15,206 nt of DNA from positions 1-15,206 of the forward strand of contig CAZPCC010000412.1 in assembly GCA_964584905.1 (NCBI GenBank), read 5' to 3'. Position numbers and translations under genes: made by a program. The notes below the pieces were generated by a model, which was given only the letters and a program-made list of their open reading frames with translations, ran no database searches and had not been told where the DNA came from. The number at the start of each line of letters is the position of its first letter. Within the stretch, counting starts at the first letter, position 1. Shown here one piece after another: positions 1 to 8,067 of the stretch. Source of the DNA: JALZIF01 sp964584905. GTDB lineage: Bacteria > Gemmatimonadota > Gemmatimonadetes > Gemmatimonadales > Gemmatimonadaceae.

Positions 1-7
1 CTGGGGA

Positions 8-36
8 TTTTCCCGCAATTCGCACTTCTTATTTCG
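8..36 (-). repeat. Heptamer repeat array, downstream of ppiC
   Basis: Read on the minus strand, GAA cores recur every 7 bases (units CGAAATA, AGAAGTG, CGAATTG, then CGGGAAA), beginning about nine bases after the TAA stop of the PpiC gene. On the plus strand this is a TTC-type arm resembling the one at 8412-8436, with which it shares the string CGCAATTCGCACTTCTT. By analogy with the paired arrays elsewhere, a facing GAA-type arm may lie just left of the window. That last point is inference. Confidence 0.6.
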
Positions 37-44
37 AGACTTGC

Positions 45-1535
45 TTATTGGGGAGGACTTCCCGTCGGCGGCGTCGGGTTCTGTGTCGGCGGCTGTGTCG
101 GCGGCACTCCCATCGGCACCTGCGACTGCGGCTGCTGCCGAGCACGAGTCGAATCGATTGCTGCGCGAACCTTGGTGGCGCGCTCGAGCGACCTTGCGAT
201 TCCTGCGCGATTCACCGTGTAGTCATACTTCTCGCGCAGCACCTCGCTGAGGGGCATCGGAACTTCGACGTACGGAACCTGGTCGAGCACGAGCTTGTCC
301 ATGTAGCTCTCGACCATTTCCGAGGCCACCCGTTCCCGCTGCGCCGGTGCGGGAGCGCTGTCAGCGAGAGTAGGCGGATTGATCTTGAGCTCGGTCCAGA
401 CCCGATGCACCAACTGCGAGAACTGGTTACGGGCGTCGGTCAGCTCGGCTGGACTCAGTTCGACCTTGGCACTGTCGGCCTGCGCCAGCACCAGCTCCCC
501 GCGGATGAACTGACCGCGCGTGAACTCGATCAAAACGGAATCGGGAGCCTGCGCCGCCTGCTGGCGCATCATTGCCTGCGAGCGCGCTGGATAGGCGGAG
601 ATCCACCTGGCAAGCCGCTCCGACGTGAAGTTGCCGGCGCGTGAGGTCGCGATGACGGTGCGGTCCTTGGTGTGTTCCTCCGGCGCCTGCATGACCTTCT
701 TGATCACCTCGGCGGCGTTCGACTTGAACTCGATGTTGCCGGCCTGTTCGACCTCCGCCAGATAGGTGCTCTCCGCGACCTGCACCGCCGAGCCGGCGAT
801 GAGGTCGGTGAACTCCTGCAGGTGATTCTGCTGTACTTCGGCGTAAGGCATCCGGCGGATGATGTGCCAGCCGAACTGCGAACGAACCGGCGTCCGCGTG
901 ATCTCGCCAGGCTGGAGGTTGAACAGCGCCGTCTCGAACTCCGGCACAAACTGCCCGCGAGGCACGACGTAGACACCACCATTGTCCTTGGACCCGGGAT
1001 CCATGGAAAACTGCCGCGCGAGTGCGGCGAAATTCTCGGCCGTGGCCTCGCGAGCCAGTCCCTCTGCCACGCGCTGCATGCTGTCCTGCTTTGCCTGGCT
1101 CAGCCCCTGCTCGGGTACGCCAATGAGAATGTGAGCGGCGGCAACGATGTCACCGCGCAGATAGGTGGCCTCGTTGGGTATGGTGTCGATTGTCCATTTC
1201 GACTGGACCTGCTCATGCCACTTGGTCGCTCGCTGCTGGGAGAGCATGGCCCACATCGCCCCGTCGACCTCCTCTGGATCGTTGAGCGAGTCATTGTTGG
1301 CCGCGGCAAGTCCGAGCAGCTGGTAGTTCACCCAGAGGTTGGCGATCGTGCGCGCCGCCTCCTCGTTCAGGGGGATCTGAGACGTGCCCATGAGCTCCGC
1401 CAGTCTCTCGGTCGTAAGCTCCTGTGAGCCGGCGCGGGCGACGGTATCCACGTGGGCTGTCATCGCCTCGCGGAATCCATCGCAACCAGGTAAAAGGACG
1501 AGCGATGCCGCAAGGGCAAGTGTCAAGCGCTTCAT
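45..1535 (-). CDS. PpiC/SurA-type peptidyl-prolyl cis-trans isomerase lipoprotein
   Basis: A 496-residue exported foldase of the parvulin family, expected to isomerise X-Pro bonds or chaperone outer-membrane and periplasmic proteins. The N-terminus is a lipoprotein signal ending in LLPGC, so Cys18 is the likely lipidated residue; Asp19 follows it. The rotamase domain spans roughly residues 130-230, with the family features AAHILIG, a GSKDNGG loop, a FVPEFE-type strand and QFGWHIIRR. The flanking helices fit a SurA-like chaperone fold. The last 30 residues are Pro/Gln/Thr-rich and probably disordered. The ATG overlaps the TGA of mfd in an ATGA arrangement, which fixes this start and implies translational coupling. 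The operon position downstream of mfd does not predict a shared pathway. The family call is firm; the exact physiological role (SurA-like or PrsA-like) is not established. Confidence 0.9.
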   Translation of the reverse strand: MKRLTLALAASLVLLPGCDGFREAMTAHVDTVARAGSQELTTERLAELMGTSQIPLNEEAARTIANLWVNYQLLGLAAANNDSLNDPEEVDGAMWAMLSQQRATKWHEQVQSKWTIDTIPNEATYLRGDIVAAAHILIGVPEQGLSQAKQDSMQRVAEGLAREATAENFAALARQFSMDPGSKDNGGVYVVPRGQFVPEFETALFNLQPGEITRTPVRSQFGWHIIRRMPYAEVQQNHLQEFTDLIAGSAVQVAESTYLAEVEQAGNIEFKSNAAEVIKKVMQAPEEHTKDRTVIATSRAGNFTSERLARWISAYPARSQAMMRQQAAQAPDSVLIEFTRGQFIRGELVLAQADSAKVELSPAELTDARNQFSQLVHRVWTELKINPPTLADSAPAPAQRERVASEMVESYMDKLVLDQVPYVEVPMPLSEVLREKYDYTVNRAGIARSLERATKVRAAIDSTRARQQPQSQVPMGVPPTQPPTQNPTPPTGSPPQ

Positions 1536-4500
1536 GTCTTCGAGGGGACGGTGTGGGGTGATGTGTCGGCAGACGGATGGAGAGTCCGGAGTGCTCGAAC
1601 GAGTCCGTCGAGGATCTCCATCCCGCCGAGTCTGGTAAGCTTGAGGGACAGCGGATGCATCCGGCGAACATCGGCCTGGAATTGCACCTCGCGGAATGCC
1701 GCTGTAAGGCCCTTGAGCCTGGGTACGGCGTCGTCTCGAAAGGTAATACGCGCCTCGTCGCCGCGCACCAGCAGTCCTTCAATCCCTAGTCTTCCGCCGA
1801 TGATCCGTAGCAGAGAGAGAGCCAAAAAGGCCTCGGCCTCGCGTGGTATGGGACCGAATCGGTCACGCAGCTCCTCCCTCAGCGCCTCGATGTCCTCCAC
1901 ATGGTGCATGCCTGTGAGTCGCCGATAAACATCCAGTTTGGCCTCCTGGATGTGGACGTAGTCGTCGGGAAGATAGTGCGGAATGTCCATCGACACGTCG
2001 GAGGGTATGAACCTGGGGCCGCTTTCCCCTCGCATGAGCCGGTTGACGGTCTCGTCCAGCATGCGCAGATAGAGATCGAAGCCGACGGCCTGAACAAAAC
2101 CGGACTGTTCGGGCCCGAGCAGGTTCCCCGCCCCGCGCATCTCGAGATCCTTGAGGGCCACCCTCAACCCCGCACCAAGCTCGGTGTGGTGCTCCAGCAC
2201 CTGCAGGCGCCGCTCGGCTTCCTCATCTACTGAGTCGGGAACCAGCAGGTAGCAGTAGGCGCGTCGGTGCGACCGCCCAACGCGTCCGCGTAGCTGGTAG
2301 AGCTGCGCCAGCCCGAAGTGATCGGCGCGGTCGACGAACATGGTATTGGCGTTGGACACATCGAGGCCGGACTCGACGATCATCGTGGAGACCAGCACGT
2401 CAACTTCGCCCTCGACGAAGCGGCGCATGACTGCCTCGAGGTCGCGCTCACGCATCTGCCCGTGCGCCACTTCAACCCGGCCGCGGGGCGCGAGGTGGCG
2501 CACCCGCTCCGCCATCGACTCGATGGTTTCGACGCGGTTGTGAACGAAGTAGACCTGGCCGCCGCGATCGAGCTCGCGCGCAATACCCTCCTCTATGAGC
2601 GCCGCGTCCCACGGCTCGACGAATGTGAGTACCGGGGAGCGGTCGAGCGGTGGTGTCTGAATGAGCGTCATGTCGCGCAGCCCGGCCAGCGAGAGGTGCA
2701 GCGTGCGCGGAATCGGAGTCGCCGTCAGCGTCAACACGTCGGTTTCGGCACGCAACTGCTTGAGACGCTCCTTGTGCCTTACGCCAAAGCGATGCTCCTC
2801 ATCGACGACGATGAGTCCCAGGTCGTTGAAGACGACATCGGCGCTGAGCAGCCTGTGCGTGCCGATGATGATGTCGATCTTCTTCTCGGCCAGCTTCGAC
2901 AGCACGGCGCCCTGCTCCTTCGCCGTCTGGAAGCGGCTGAGAGTGACGACGTTGATGGGAAAGTCGGCGAGGCGCTCGGTAAAGGTGCGTCCATGCTGCT
3001 CGGCGAGAATGGTCGTCGGCACGAGGACCGCCACCTGACGACCCGATTGAACGGCCTTGAATGCGGCACGTACGGCAATTTCGGTCTTGCCGTAGCCCAC
3101 ATCGCCGACGAGCAGCCGATCCATCGGACGCGTGGCTTCCATGTCGCCTTTCACCTCGACCGTGGCCTTACGCTGATCGGGGGTGTCCTCGAAAAGGAAC
3201 GATGATTCGAGCTGCCTTTGCCAGGGCGTGTCGGGGGAGGCCGGTGGCTTGGCGGCGACTTTACGCCTCGCGTAAAGATCGAGCAGTTCGAGCGTCATCT
3301 CCTGAAGCGCGGCGCGTGTCTTGTCGCGCTGCTGCGCCCAGCGCCGGCCACCGAGCTTGTGCAGACGGGGCGGCACTGCCTGGGTGCCGGCCTCGGCCGA
3401 GCGGTACCGCTCGATCTGATCGATACGATACAGCGGAACGTTCAGGCGATCCCCGCCCTCGTACTCGATGACCGCAACCTCGACCATGCTCTCCCGCACG
3501 AACACCCGTTCGATTCCCCGATAGATCCCGATGCCGTGCTCCAGATGGACCACGTAATCGCCGAGCTTGAGCGTGGTCAGGGCATCGACGGCGGCGCCGG
3601 ATGCATAACGCCGCTGCCGGCGAATGCGGCGGTCGCGGCGAAAGATCTGATGATCGGTGAGAACCCGCAGCCCGCCTGTGCCTGACGATCCTGACGGAAC
3701 GATGAAGCCGCCGTCGAGCACTCCGACGGCGACTCCGGCCCCTACCGGGCCATGCTCCGACAGCAACTCCTCGAGGCGCTCCGCCTGGCCCGCATTGTCG
3801 CAGAGGATGAGCGTCGGGATCGGGTCGTCGGTGAGCTGGCGGAGCCGGCGCATGTCGCGTTCGACCGTTTCCGGGGGCAGTACGCCGAAGTTGATCTCGG
3901 GCGGTACCGGCTCGGCCGCTCCCATCGCCCGGATGTCGATCGTGCCGAACGACGCCATTCGTCGCAGGGTCGCGTCAGGCGGCGCGAACAACTCGGAGCG
4001 CGATGGCGCATCCTCCCCGCGACGACGTGCCAACTGGATGTGATGCTCGGCCTCGTCCCAGGTGCGAGCCAGCTCCGGATCCAGATGGGTGCCGGCCGGA
4101 AGCAACAGGAGAGTATCAGGAGGCAGGAGGTCGAGTAGCGACCCGCGCTCGCCTTCCTCATCATCGCCGGCGGCCGAGTGGCTCTCCACTGGAAGGACGA
4201 TCGCCAGTTCGGCGTCGCGGGTGGACCGCTGCGTCTGGATGTCGAAGTGTCGCAGCGACGCGAGCTCGTCACCCCACAGCTCCGCGCGAACAGGGTAAGC
4301 CATCCCGAAGCTGTAGATGTCCAGAATGCCGCCGCGCACGCTGAACTGCGCCACATCGTCAACCACGGGAACCCGGTCGAATCCGAGGCGCTCGAGGCGC
4401 TCGATCAGCGCTTCCAGCCGGTGCGTGTCGCCCTGCCGAAGCTCGATCCGGCCCGTGGCCAGGGCGCCCGGGAGACGGGTAAGCTCCAGCATTGCGCGTG

Positions 4501-4963
4501 CGGTGGTGACGAGGAGCTGTGTCTCTCCGCGCGCCACGCTGGCTAGCGTTTCGACGCGCTCGCCGGCTACCTCCAGGTGCGGCTCCAGCTCTCCGAATCC
4601 TTCACGAGGGGGGTACAGAACCGCACCCTTCTCCAGCAGCACATCGAGATCGGAGAGCCAACGTTCGGCATCGGGGAGCGTCTCGGCGACGACGACGATG
4701 AACCGTGAGGATCCGAGCTGCCTGGCGAGGGCCGCGCACAACACGGCACTCGCCGATCCCGCCAAACCTCCTATCGTGCGCCGTTCGCCTGGAACCGGGA
4801 GCGTATTCGTCAGGCGCGTGAATGCCGCGAGGGATTCAAGGGCGTCGAGAACGAGCGGCAGCGACAATCGGGCGTCGGGGACGAGGTACGAGCTGCGAAG
4901 TGCGAAGTGCGAGGTGCGAAGCGTGCGTTGATTACACCTCAAATCTAGCGGTGCCGGGCGCAT
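1532..4963 (-). CDS. mfd: Transcription-repair coupling factor Mfd
   Basis: Mfd is the ATP-dependent translocase that removes RNA polymerase stalled at DNA lesions and recruits UvrA. The 1143-residue length is normal. Residues about 40-400 are the UvrB-like module with the usual degenerate P-loop. The RNA-polymerase interaction (CarD-like) domain is near 466-520 (GDYVVHLEHGIGIYRG). The helicase core has Walker A GDVGYGKTE (about 620), DEEH (721-724), TATPIPRTL (747-755) and QLRGRVGRS (890-898). The C-terminal TRCF domain is about 1000-1100. The start is doubtful. ATG 4963 lies in a hairpin loop, and residues 13-28 are translated from a heptamer array, so the native start may be TTG at 4867, just after the array. 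Only a weak Shine-Dalgarno is seen at 4963. The gene lies 56 bp after the BatA-like gene and overlaps ppiC by four bases. Confidence 0.97.
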   Translation of the reverse strand: MRPAPLDLRCNQRTLRTSHFALRSSYLVPDARLSLPLVLDALESLAAFTRLTNTLPVPGERRTIGGLAGSASAVLCAALARQLGSSRFIVVVAETLPDAERWLSDLDVLLEKGAVLYPPREGFGELEPHLEVAGERVETLASVARGETQLLVTTARAMLELTRLPGALATGRIELRQGDTHRLEALIERLERLGFDRVPVVDDVAQFSVRGGILDIYSFGMAYPVRAELWGDELASLRHFDIQTQRSTRDAELAIVLPVESHSAAGDDEEGERGSLLDLLPPDTLLLLPAGTHLDPELARTWDEAEHHIQLARRRGEDAPSRSELFAPPDATLRRMASFGTIDIRAMGAAEPVPPEINFGVLPPETVERDMRRLRQLTDDPIPTLILCDNAGQAERLEELLSEHGPVGAGVAVGVLDGGFIVPSGSSGTGGLRVLTDHQIFRRDRRIRRQRRYASGAAVDALTTLKLGDYVVHLEHGIGIYRGIERVFVRESMVEVAVIEYEGGDRLNVPLYRIDQIERYRSAEAGTQAVPPRLHKLGGRRWAQQRDKTRAALQEMTLELLDLYARRKVAAKPPASPDTPWQRQLESSFLFEDTPDQRKATVEVKGDMEATRPMDRLLVGDVGYGKTEIAVRAAFKAVQSGRQVAVLVPTTILAEQHGRTFTERLADFPINVVTLSRFQTAKEQGAVLSKLAEKKIDIIIGTHRLLSADVVFNDLGLIVVDEEHRFGVRHKERLKQLRAETDVLTLTATPIPRTLHLSLAGLRDMTLIQTPPLDRSPVLTFVEPWDAALIEEGIARELDRGGQVYFVHNRVETIESMAERVRHLAPRGRVEVAHGQMRERDLEAVMRRFVEGEVDVLVSTMIVESGLDVSNANTMFVDRADHFGLAQLYQLRGRVGRSHRRAYCYLLVPDSVDEEAERRLQVLEHHTELGAGLRVALKDLEMRGAGNLLGPEQSGFVQAVGFDLYLRMLDETVNRLMRGESGPRFIPSDVSMDIPHYLPDDYVHIQEAKLDVYRRLTGMHHVEDIEALREELRDRFGPIPREAEAFLALSLLRIIGGRLGIEGLLVRGDEARITFRDDAVPRLKGLTAAFREVQFQADVRRMHPLSLKLTRLGGMEILDGLVRALRTLHPSADTSPHTVPSKT
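4883..4924 (+). repeat. Heptamer array, left arm of the mfd/BatA element
   Basis: Six contiguous 7-bp units on the plus strand: GAGGTAC, GAGCTGC, GAAGTGC, GAAGTGC, GAGGTGC, GAAGCGT. The unit type is the one seen at 8317-8351. The array lies inside the longest mfd reading frame and would encode its residues about 14-27, which is why that N-terminus is suspect. Across a 77-bp spacer it faces a TTCC-type arm at 5002-5049. Confidence 0.85.
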
Positions 4964-4970
4964 TCCCGGC
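4953..4970 (-). other. GC hairpin holding the upstream mfd ATG in its loop
   Basis: GCCGGG at 4953-4958 pairs with CCCGGC at 4965-4970 around a six-base loop. In mfd mRNA the loop reads AAUGCG and so contains the AUG at 4963. A six-pair GC stem is strong. The sequence shows the hairpin; whether it presents or blocks that AUG is unknown. With no T-run in the minus-strand direction, it is not a convincing terminator. Confidence 0.45.
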
Positions 4971-5001
4971 TCGTTTGTGAATTTCGATCCCGGTCGTCGT
5001 A

Positions 5002-5049
5002 ACTCCTGATTCCTGGTTCCTATGTACTGCTTCCTGCCTTCCTCGTTCC
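5002..5049 (-). repeat. Heptamer array, right arm, running into the BatA 3' end
   Basis: On the minus strand GGAA cores fall at 7- or 8-base spacing through the last codons of the BatA-like gene, then continue past its stop as TAGGAAC, CAGGAAT, CAGGAGT. The TAG stop (5022-5020) is the first three bases of one unit. The final residues of the protein (GTRKAGSST) are therefore repeat-encoded. The arm faces the array at 4883-4924, but the unit types differ (CAGGAAT versus TGCGAAG). Confidence 0.75.
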
Positions 5050-6858
5050 GGCAATCGCCGACTCGGCCAGCAGCAGCGCGATGGCCAGGACGAGCAGCGG
5101 CATGCCGATCGACCGGCGGGGAGCGCTGTCGAACACCTGCGCCATGTGCTCGCGCGCCGAGGTCGTAACCACGGCATCACGGGTAAGTAGCAGCGATCGC
5201 AGGGCGTCGGGGTCAAGTCGGCGAAGGTCCGACTCTTCCGGTTCGGGGTTGGCTACCACCGCGCCCACACGATCTTCGCCGCGCAGGAAAAAGTAGACGC
5301 CCGATCGCGGAGGGAGAGTCACGGAGTCACCCGAGACCGTAATCCGGGTGCCATCCAACAGCTCCAGCGCCGTTGCACCGGGCTCTGTCGAAACGGTGGC
5401 ACCGGGGTTCACCAATTCGGAGTTGCCCTCCGCTGCCAGCGCTCGCGAAACCACCTCGGCCAGCCACGGTACGAAGGCGGCCCGAATCGGCAACGTCGTG
5501 GCTTCCGGCACCAGCGGAGAGCCGACCAGGACGTAGCCGTCGCCACGGATGATCCACGGTGCACCGCCGGCGGTTGCGAGCGTCTCGGCCGCGGCGCCAT
5601 CGCGCGCGACGAGCGGGTAGCGAAGCGCGACCCGGATTCGCTCGCCTGACGACAGAGCCGCACCATCTGCGGTATCGCCCGCGGCAATGACACTGGCAGT
5701 ATCGCGGCGCGCCGCGCCCAGCCTCCAGGGAATGTTCAGGCGTTCGAGGGCGCGATTCGCCGCGCCGAGTCGCACCGGATCGGCTGGCGCCAGCAGGAGC
5801 GCCGGAAGGCGGGTCGCCGCATCCGCAGGGACGATCTGGATCGGACCGCCAATGGCGATGCGCTCCGCCTCGGCGAGCGCTTCGACGGCGGTGCGGACGA
5901 ACTCACCGGAGCCGGGGTGCACCGTCACCGCGGGCGCCGGTCCGATCCAGGCCGCAAAGTGGCGCACGTTGTCTCCAAGCATCTCATCAGGTTCGAGCTC
6001 GACCGAGCCGGCGGCCCATCCCCGGCCGGCGGGAGCCGCGCGCACAGTCACTTCCTCGTCACGTGACGATGTCCCGCGCGCCAGGGTACGACCGTCAAGC
6101 GTTATGCGATAGGTGGCGGAGTCGGGCGTCAGGATGCGCGCGCGTACCGCGCCTCGCGGCGTCCAGCGCAGAGGCAGCGCCGCGGCGCTGATGACACCGC
6201 GGTTTGCGGGCGGAGGTTCACCGGGAATCCAGGCGCGAACACGCACATCCCCGAGCGTCAGTGGCTCGGGCCAGCTCGTTGCCTGCGCGTCGGTTACGAG
6301 GACGATCTCCCTCTCGGGTAAACCGCCCTGCCCAACGAGTGCCGCGGCCGACGTGAGCGCGCGTGAGGGGTTGCCGGCCCCGGCGAGCGGTTCCACCCTG
6401 TCGATCGCCTCGAGTACCGCGCTCCGATCTCCACCATGCACGCTGCCATCGGCCGTCACGAGCCAGAGCCGGTCCTCGGTCCCGCTCAGCCTCGCTGCCG
6501 AACGTGCGCGATCGCGCAGCCGCTCCAGCTCCGGCCGGCCGCCGGCGATGGCAGTGGTGCTCAACGAATTGTCTAGTACAATGGCGAGCGCCGTGGGCGC
6601 GTGGCCGCTGCCCTCGATCCGCAACACCGGACGCCCCGCCGCCATGACGATCGCCAACACAGCCGCAACCCGCAGCAACATGAGCAGCAGGTTGCGCAGG
6701 CGAAGCTTTCGACTGTGCTCCCTCTCCGCACGCGCCAGGTAGCGCACGGCGGGAAAATCGACCCGCGTGCCGATCCGCCGGCGCATGAGATGGATGAGCA
6801 GCGGCACCGCCGCGGCGGCGGCGGCGATCAGGTAGAGCGGCGTGAGGAAAGCGATCAC
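5020..6858 (-). CDS. BatA-like membrane VWA-domain protein
   Basis: A 612-residue membrane protein with the aerotolerance-regulator N-terminal (BatA) architecture. The first hydrophobic segment (FLTPLYLIAAAAAAVPLLIHL, about 4-24) is followed by the RRR...VDFPAVRYL linker and a second segment at about 57-74. A von Willebrand A-like domain begins near residue 89, with DNSLS (96-100) matching the DxSxS metal site. A final transmembrane segment lies at about 584-603, giving a mainly periplasmic middle domain. I chose the GTG at 6858 because it overlaps the DUF58 stop (GTGA) and begins exactly at the conserved first helix. The longer frame from ATG 6966 adds 36 atypical residues inside DUF58. Such proteins usually pair with DUF58 and a MoxR ATPase; no MoxR gene is in view. 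The C-terminus and stop codon come from a heptamer repeat. Confidence 0.88.
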   Translation of the reverse strand: MIAFLTPLYLIAAAAAAVPLLIHLMRRRIGTRVDFPAVRYLARAEREHSRKLRLRNLLLMLLRVAAVLAIVMAAGRPVLRIEGSGHAPTALAIVLDNSLSTTAIAGGRPELERLRDRARSAARLSGTEDRLWLVTADGSVHGGDRSAVLEAIDRVEPLAGAGNPSRALTSAAALVGQGGLPEREIVLVTDAQATSWPEPLTLGDVRVRAWIPGEPPPANRGVISAAALPLRWTPRGAVRARILTPDSATYRITLDGRTLARGTSSRDEEVTVRAAPAGRGWAAGSVELEPDEMLGDNVRHFAAWIGPAPAVTVHPGSGEFVRTAVEALAEAERIAIGGPIQIVPADAATRLPALLLAPADPVRLGAANRALERLNIPWRLGAARRDTASVIAAGDTADGAALSSGERIRVALRYPLVARDGAAAETLATAGGAPWIIRGDGYVLVGSPLVPEATTLPIRAAFVPWLAEVVSRALAAEGNSELVNPGATVSTEPGATALELLDGTRITVSGDSVTLPPRSGVYFFLRGEDRVGAVVANPEPEESDLRRLDPDALRSLLLTRDAVVTTSAREHMAQVFDSAPRRSIGMPLLVLAIALLLAESAIAGTRKAGSST

Positions 6859-7751
6859 GCCTGGCGTTGCCGATGGGCGAAGGCGCGGCGCAGCGGCACG
6901 CCGAAGGGCGAGTCGGTAGAGACGACCTCGTACGCCGCTCCGACCGAGGTGAGAGCGGCGCGCCATTCATCCAGCGCCTCGACCACGGTGGCTCGATAGG
7001 CAGTCCGTACATCGGCCACCGTAGCCGGGATCTCGTCTCCCGATTCCGGATCGATGAAGATCGCCTCTGTAGCCTGCGGCAGCTCGCGCTCGGCCGGATC
7101 CATGATGTGCAGCACGGTGACCTGATGTCCCGCCTGGCGCATGCCGCGCAGCACTCCGAGCACCGGCGCGGGATCGAGCAGCAGGTCGGAAACCAGCACG
7201 ATCATTCCGCGCCGCGAGATGAGACGTCCCGCCGCTTCGAGCGCTTCGGGTGCGTGCGTGGCGCGTGCGATGCCCGGATCATTGAGCGCGGCGACCAGCC
7301 GGCGCCAATGATTGGAGCGCGACCGCGGGGGCAGCGAGGTGCGCACACGGTCGTCGAACCTGATGAGCCCTACGGCATCGTGCTGTCTCAGAAAGAGGAG
7401 CGCGAGCGCCGCAGTCAGGCGCTCGGCGTAAGCGAGCTTCGTCAGGCGGGCCGGCGCCCCACTCCAGTCCATCGACCGGCTTACATCGAGGACCAGCGTG
7501 GCGCGGAGATTCGTTTCCTCTTCGTACTGTTTGACTACCCAGCGATCAAGCCGCGCGGCGATTCGCCAGTCGATGTACCTCAGATCGTCGCCCGGCTGAT
7601 ACGGGCGATGCTCGGCAAACTCGACCGAGAACCCCTTCCGCGCCGACCGATGGAGCCCGGTGAGGAATCCGTCCACAATCCAGCGCGCAACTATCTCGAT
7701 ATGGCCGAGAGAAGCCAGCATTGCGGGGTCGAGCAGGTCCGGACGGAGCAT
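6855..7751 (-). CDS. DUF58 family protein (VWA-like)
   Basis: A 298-residue cytoplasmic protein of the DUF58 family, the usual partner of MoxR AAA+ ATPases and BatA-type membrane proteins. Its biochemical function is poorly defined. The diagnostic block SVEFAEHRPYQPGDDLRYID plus WRIAARLDRWVVKQYEEET lies at residues 42-80. A VWA-like domain follows, with DVSRS (89-93) as the metal-site motif. The start is ATG 7751. An upstream ATG at 7862 adds 37 residues (RFPIPDS-type) that are only the translation of the heptamer array at 7763-7843. No clear Shine-Dalgarno precedes 7751. The stop overlaps the GTG of the BatA-like gene, so the pair is probably translationally coupled. As the first gene of the operon it is divergent from the YeaQ-like gene, so its promoter should lie within the repeat-rich gap. 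Confidence 0.92.
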   Translation of the reverse strand: MLRPDLLDPAMLASLGHIEIVARWIVDGFLTGLHRSARKGFSVEFAEHRPYQPGDDLRYIDWRIAARLDRWVVKQYEEETNLRATLVLDVSRSMDWSGAPARLTKLAYAERLTAALALLFLRQHDAVGLIRFDDRVRTSLPPRSRSNHWRRLVAALNDPGIARATHAPEALEAAGRLISRRGMIVLVSDLLLDPAPVLGVLRGMRQAGHQVTVLHIMDPAERELPQATEAIFIDPESGDEIPATVADVRTAYRATVVEALDEWRAALTSVGAAYEVVSTDSPFGVPLRRAFAHRQRQA

Positions 7752-7762
7752 GAATCTGAAAA

Positions 7763-7843
7763 GCGGGAAATGGGAAACGGGAAAGGGGAAACGGCAGAGG
7801 CGGGAAATCGGAAATCGGGAATCGGGAATCGGGAATCGGGAAC
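7763..7843 (+). repeat. Heptamer array, left arm of the divergent-gap element
   Basis: GGGAA cores begin at 7765, 7772, 7779, 7786, then 7802, 7809 (one G short), 7817, 7824, 7831 and 7838, so spacing is 7 bp apart from one degenerate unit and two small slips. The inner units are CGGGAAT and the outer ones are GGGAAA-type. It begins 11 bp upstream of the DUF58 ATG. The string AAGCGGGAAATGGGAAA (7761-7777) recurs exactly, inverted, at 7965-7981 in the facing arm. Confidence 0.93.
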
Positions 7844-7918
7844 GTAATACGATGGCGTGCAAGCCTGAGGCTCACCGAACAAACGCTTTACAACGCGGTT
7901 CGCTCAATCGAGGTGTCC
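7844..7918. other. Unique core between facing arrays in the divergent gap
   Basis: The 316-bp gap between the DUF58 and YeaQ-like starts (7752-8067) is mostly repeat. This roughly 75-bp core and the stretch 8015-8067 are the only non-repetitive parts. Promoters for both divergent genes would be expected here, but I found no convincing -35/-10 pair on either strand. A short GCCTGAGGC dyad is visible near 7864. No open frame here looks like a gene. Confidence 0.4.
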
Positions 7919-8014
7919 GATTCCCGATTCCGATTCCCGATTCCCGGTTCCCACCCGTTTCCCATTTCCCATTTCCCGCTTTTTCCATTCCCGATTCCCG
8001 ATTCCCGATTCCCG
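7919..8014 (-). repeat. Heptamer array, right arm of the divergent-gap element
   Basis: On the plus strand TTCC(C) cores begin at 7921, 7928, 7934, 7941, 7948, 7959, 7966, 7973, 7983, 7988, 7995, 8002 and 8009. Most steps are 7 bp. The units are inverted copies of those in the left arm (ATTCCCG and ATTTCCC types). The two arms could pair as a long imperfect stem in single-stranded DNA or RNA. The array ends about 53 bp before the YeaQ-like start. Confidence 0.93.
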
Positions 8015-8067
8015 ACCTCGGGCACAGCCGTTGCTCTGCTGCCTGGTACCTCGAACCGGAGCGCGTC

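Noticed and set aside
2318..3205. Long plus-strand open frame (295 codons)
   Set aside because: It lies antisense inside the Mfd helicase region, whose motifs are intact; it shows no family motif and is a high-GC shadow.
7763..8014. CRISPR-like repetition
   Set aside because: Units are 7 bp and contiguous, with no spacers and no cas genes; this is tandem repetition.
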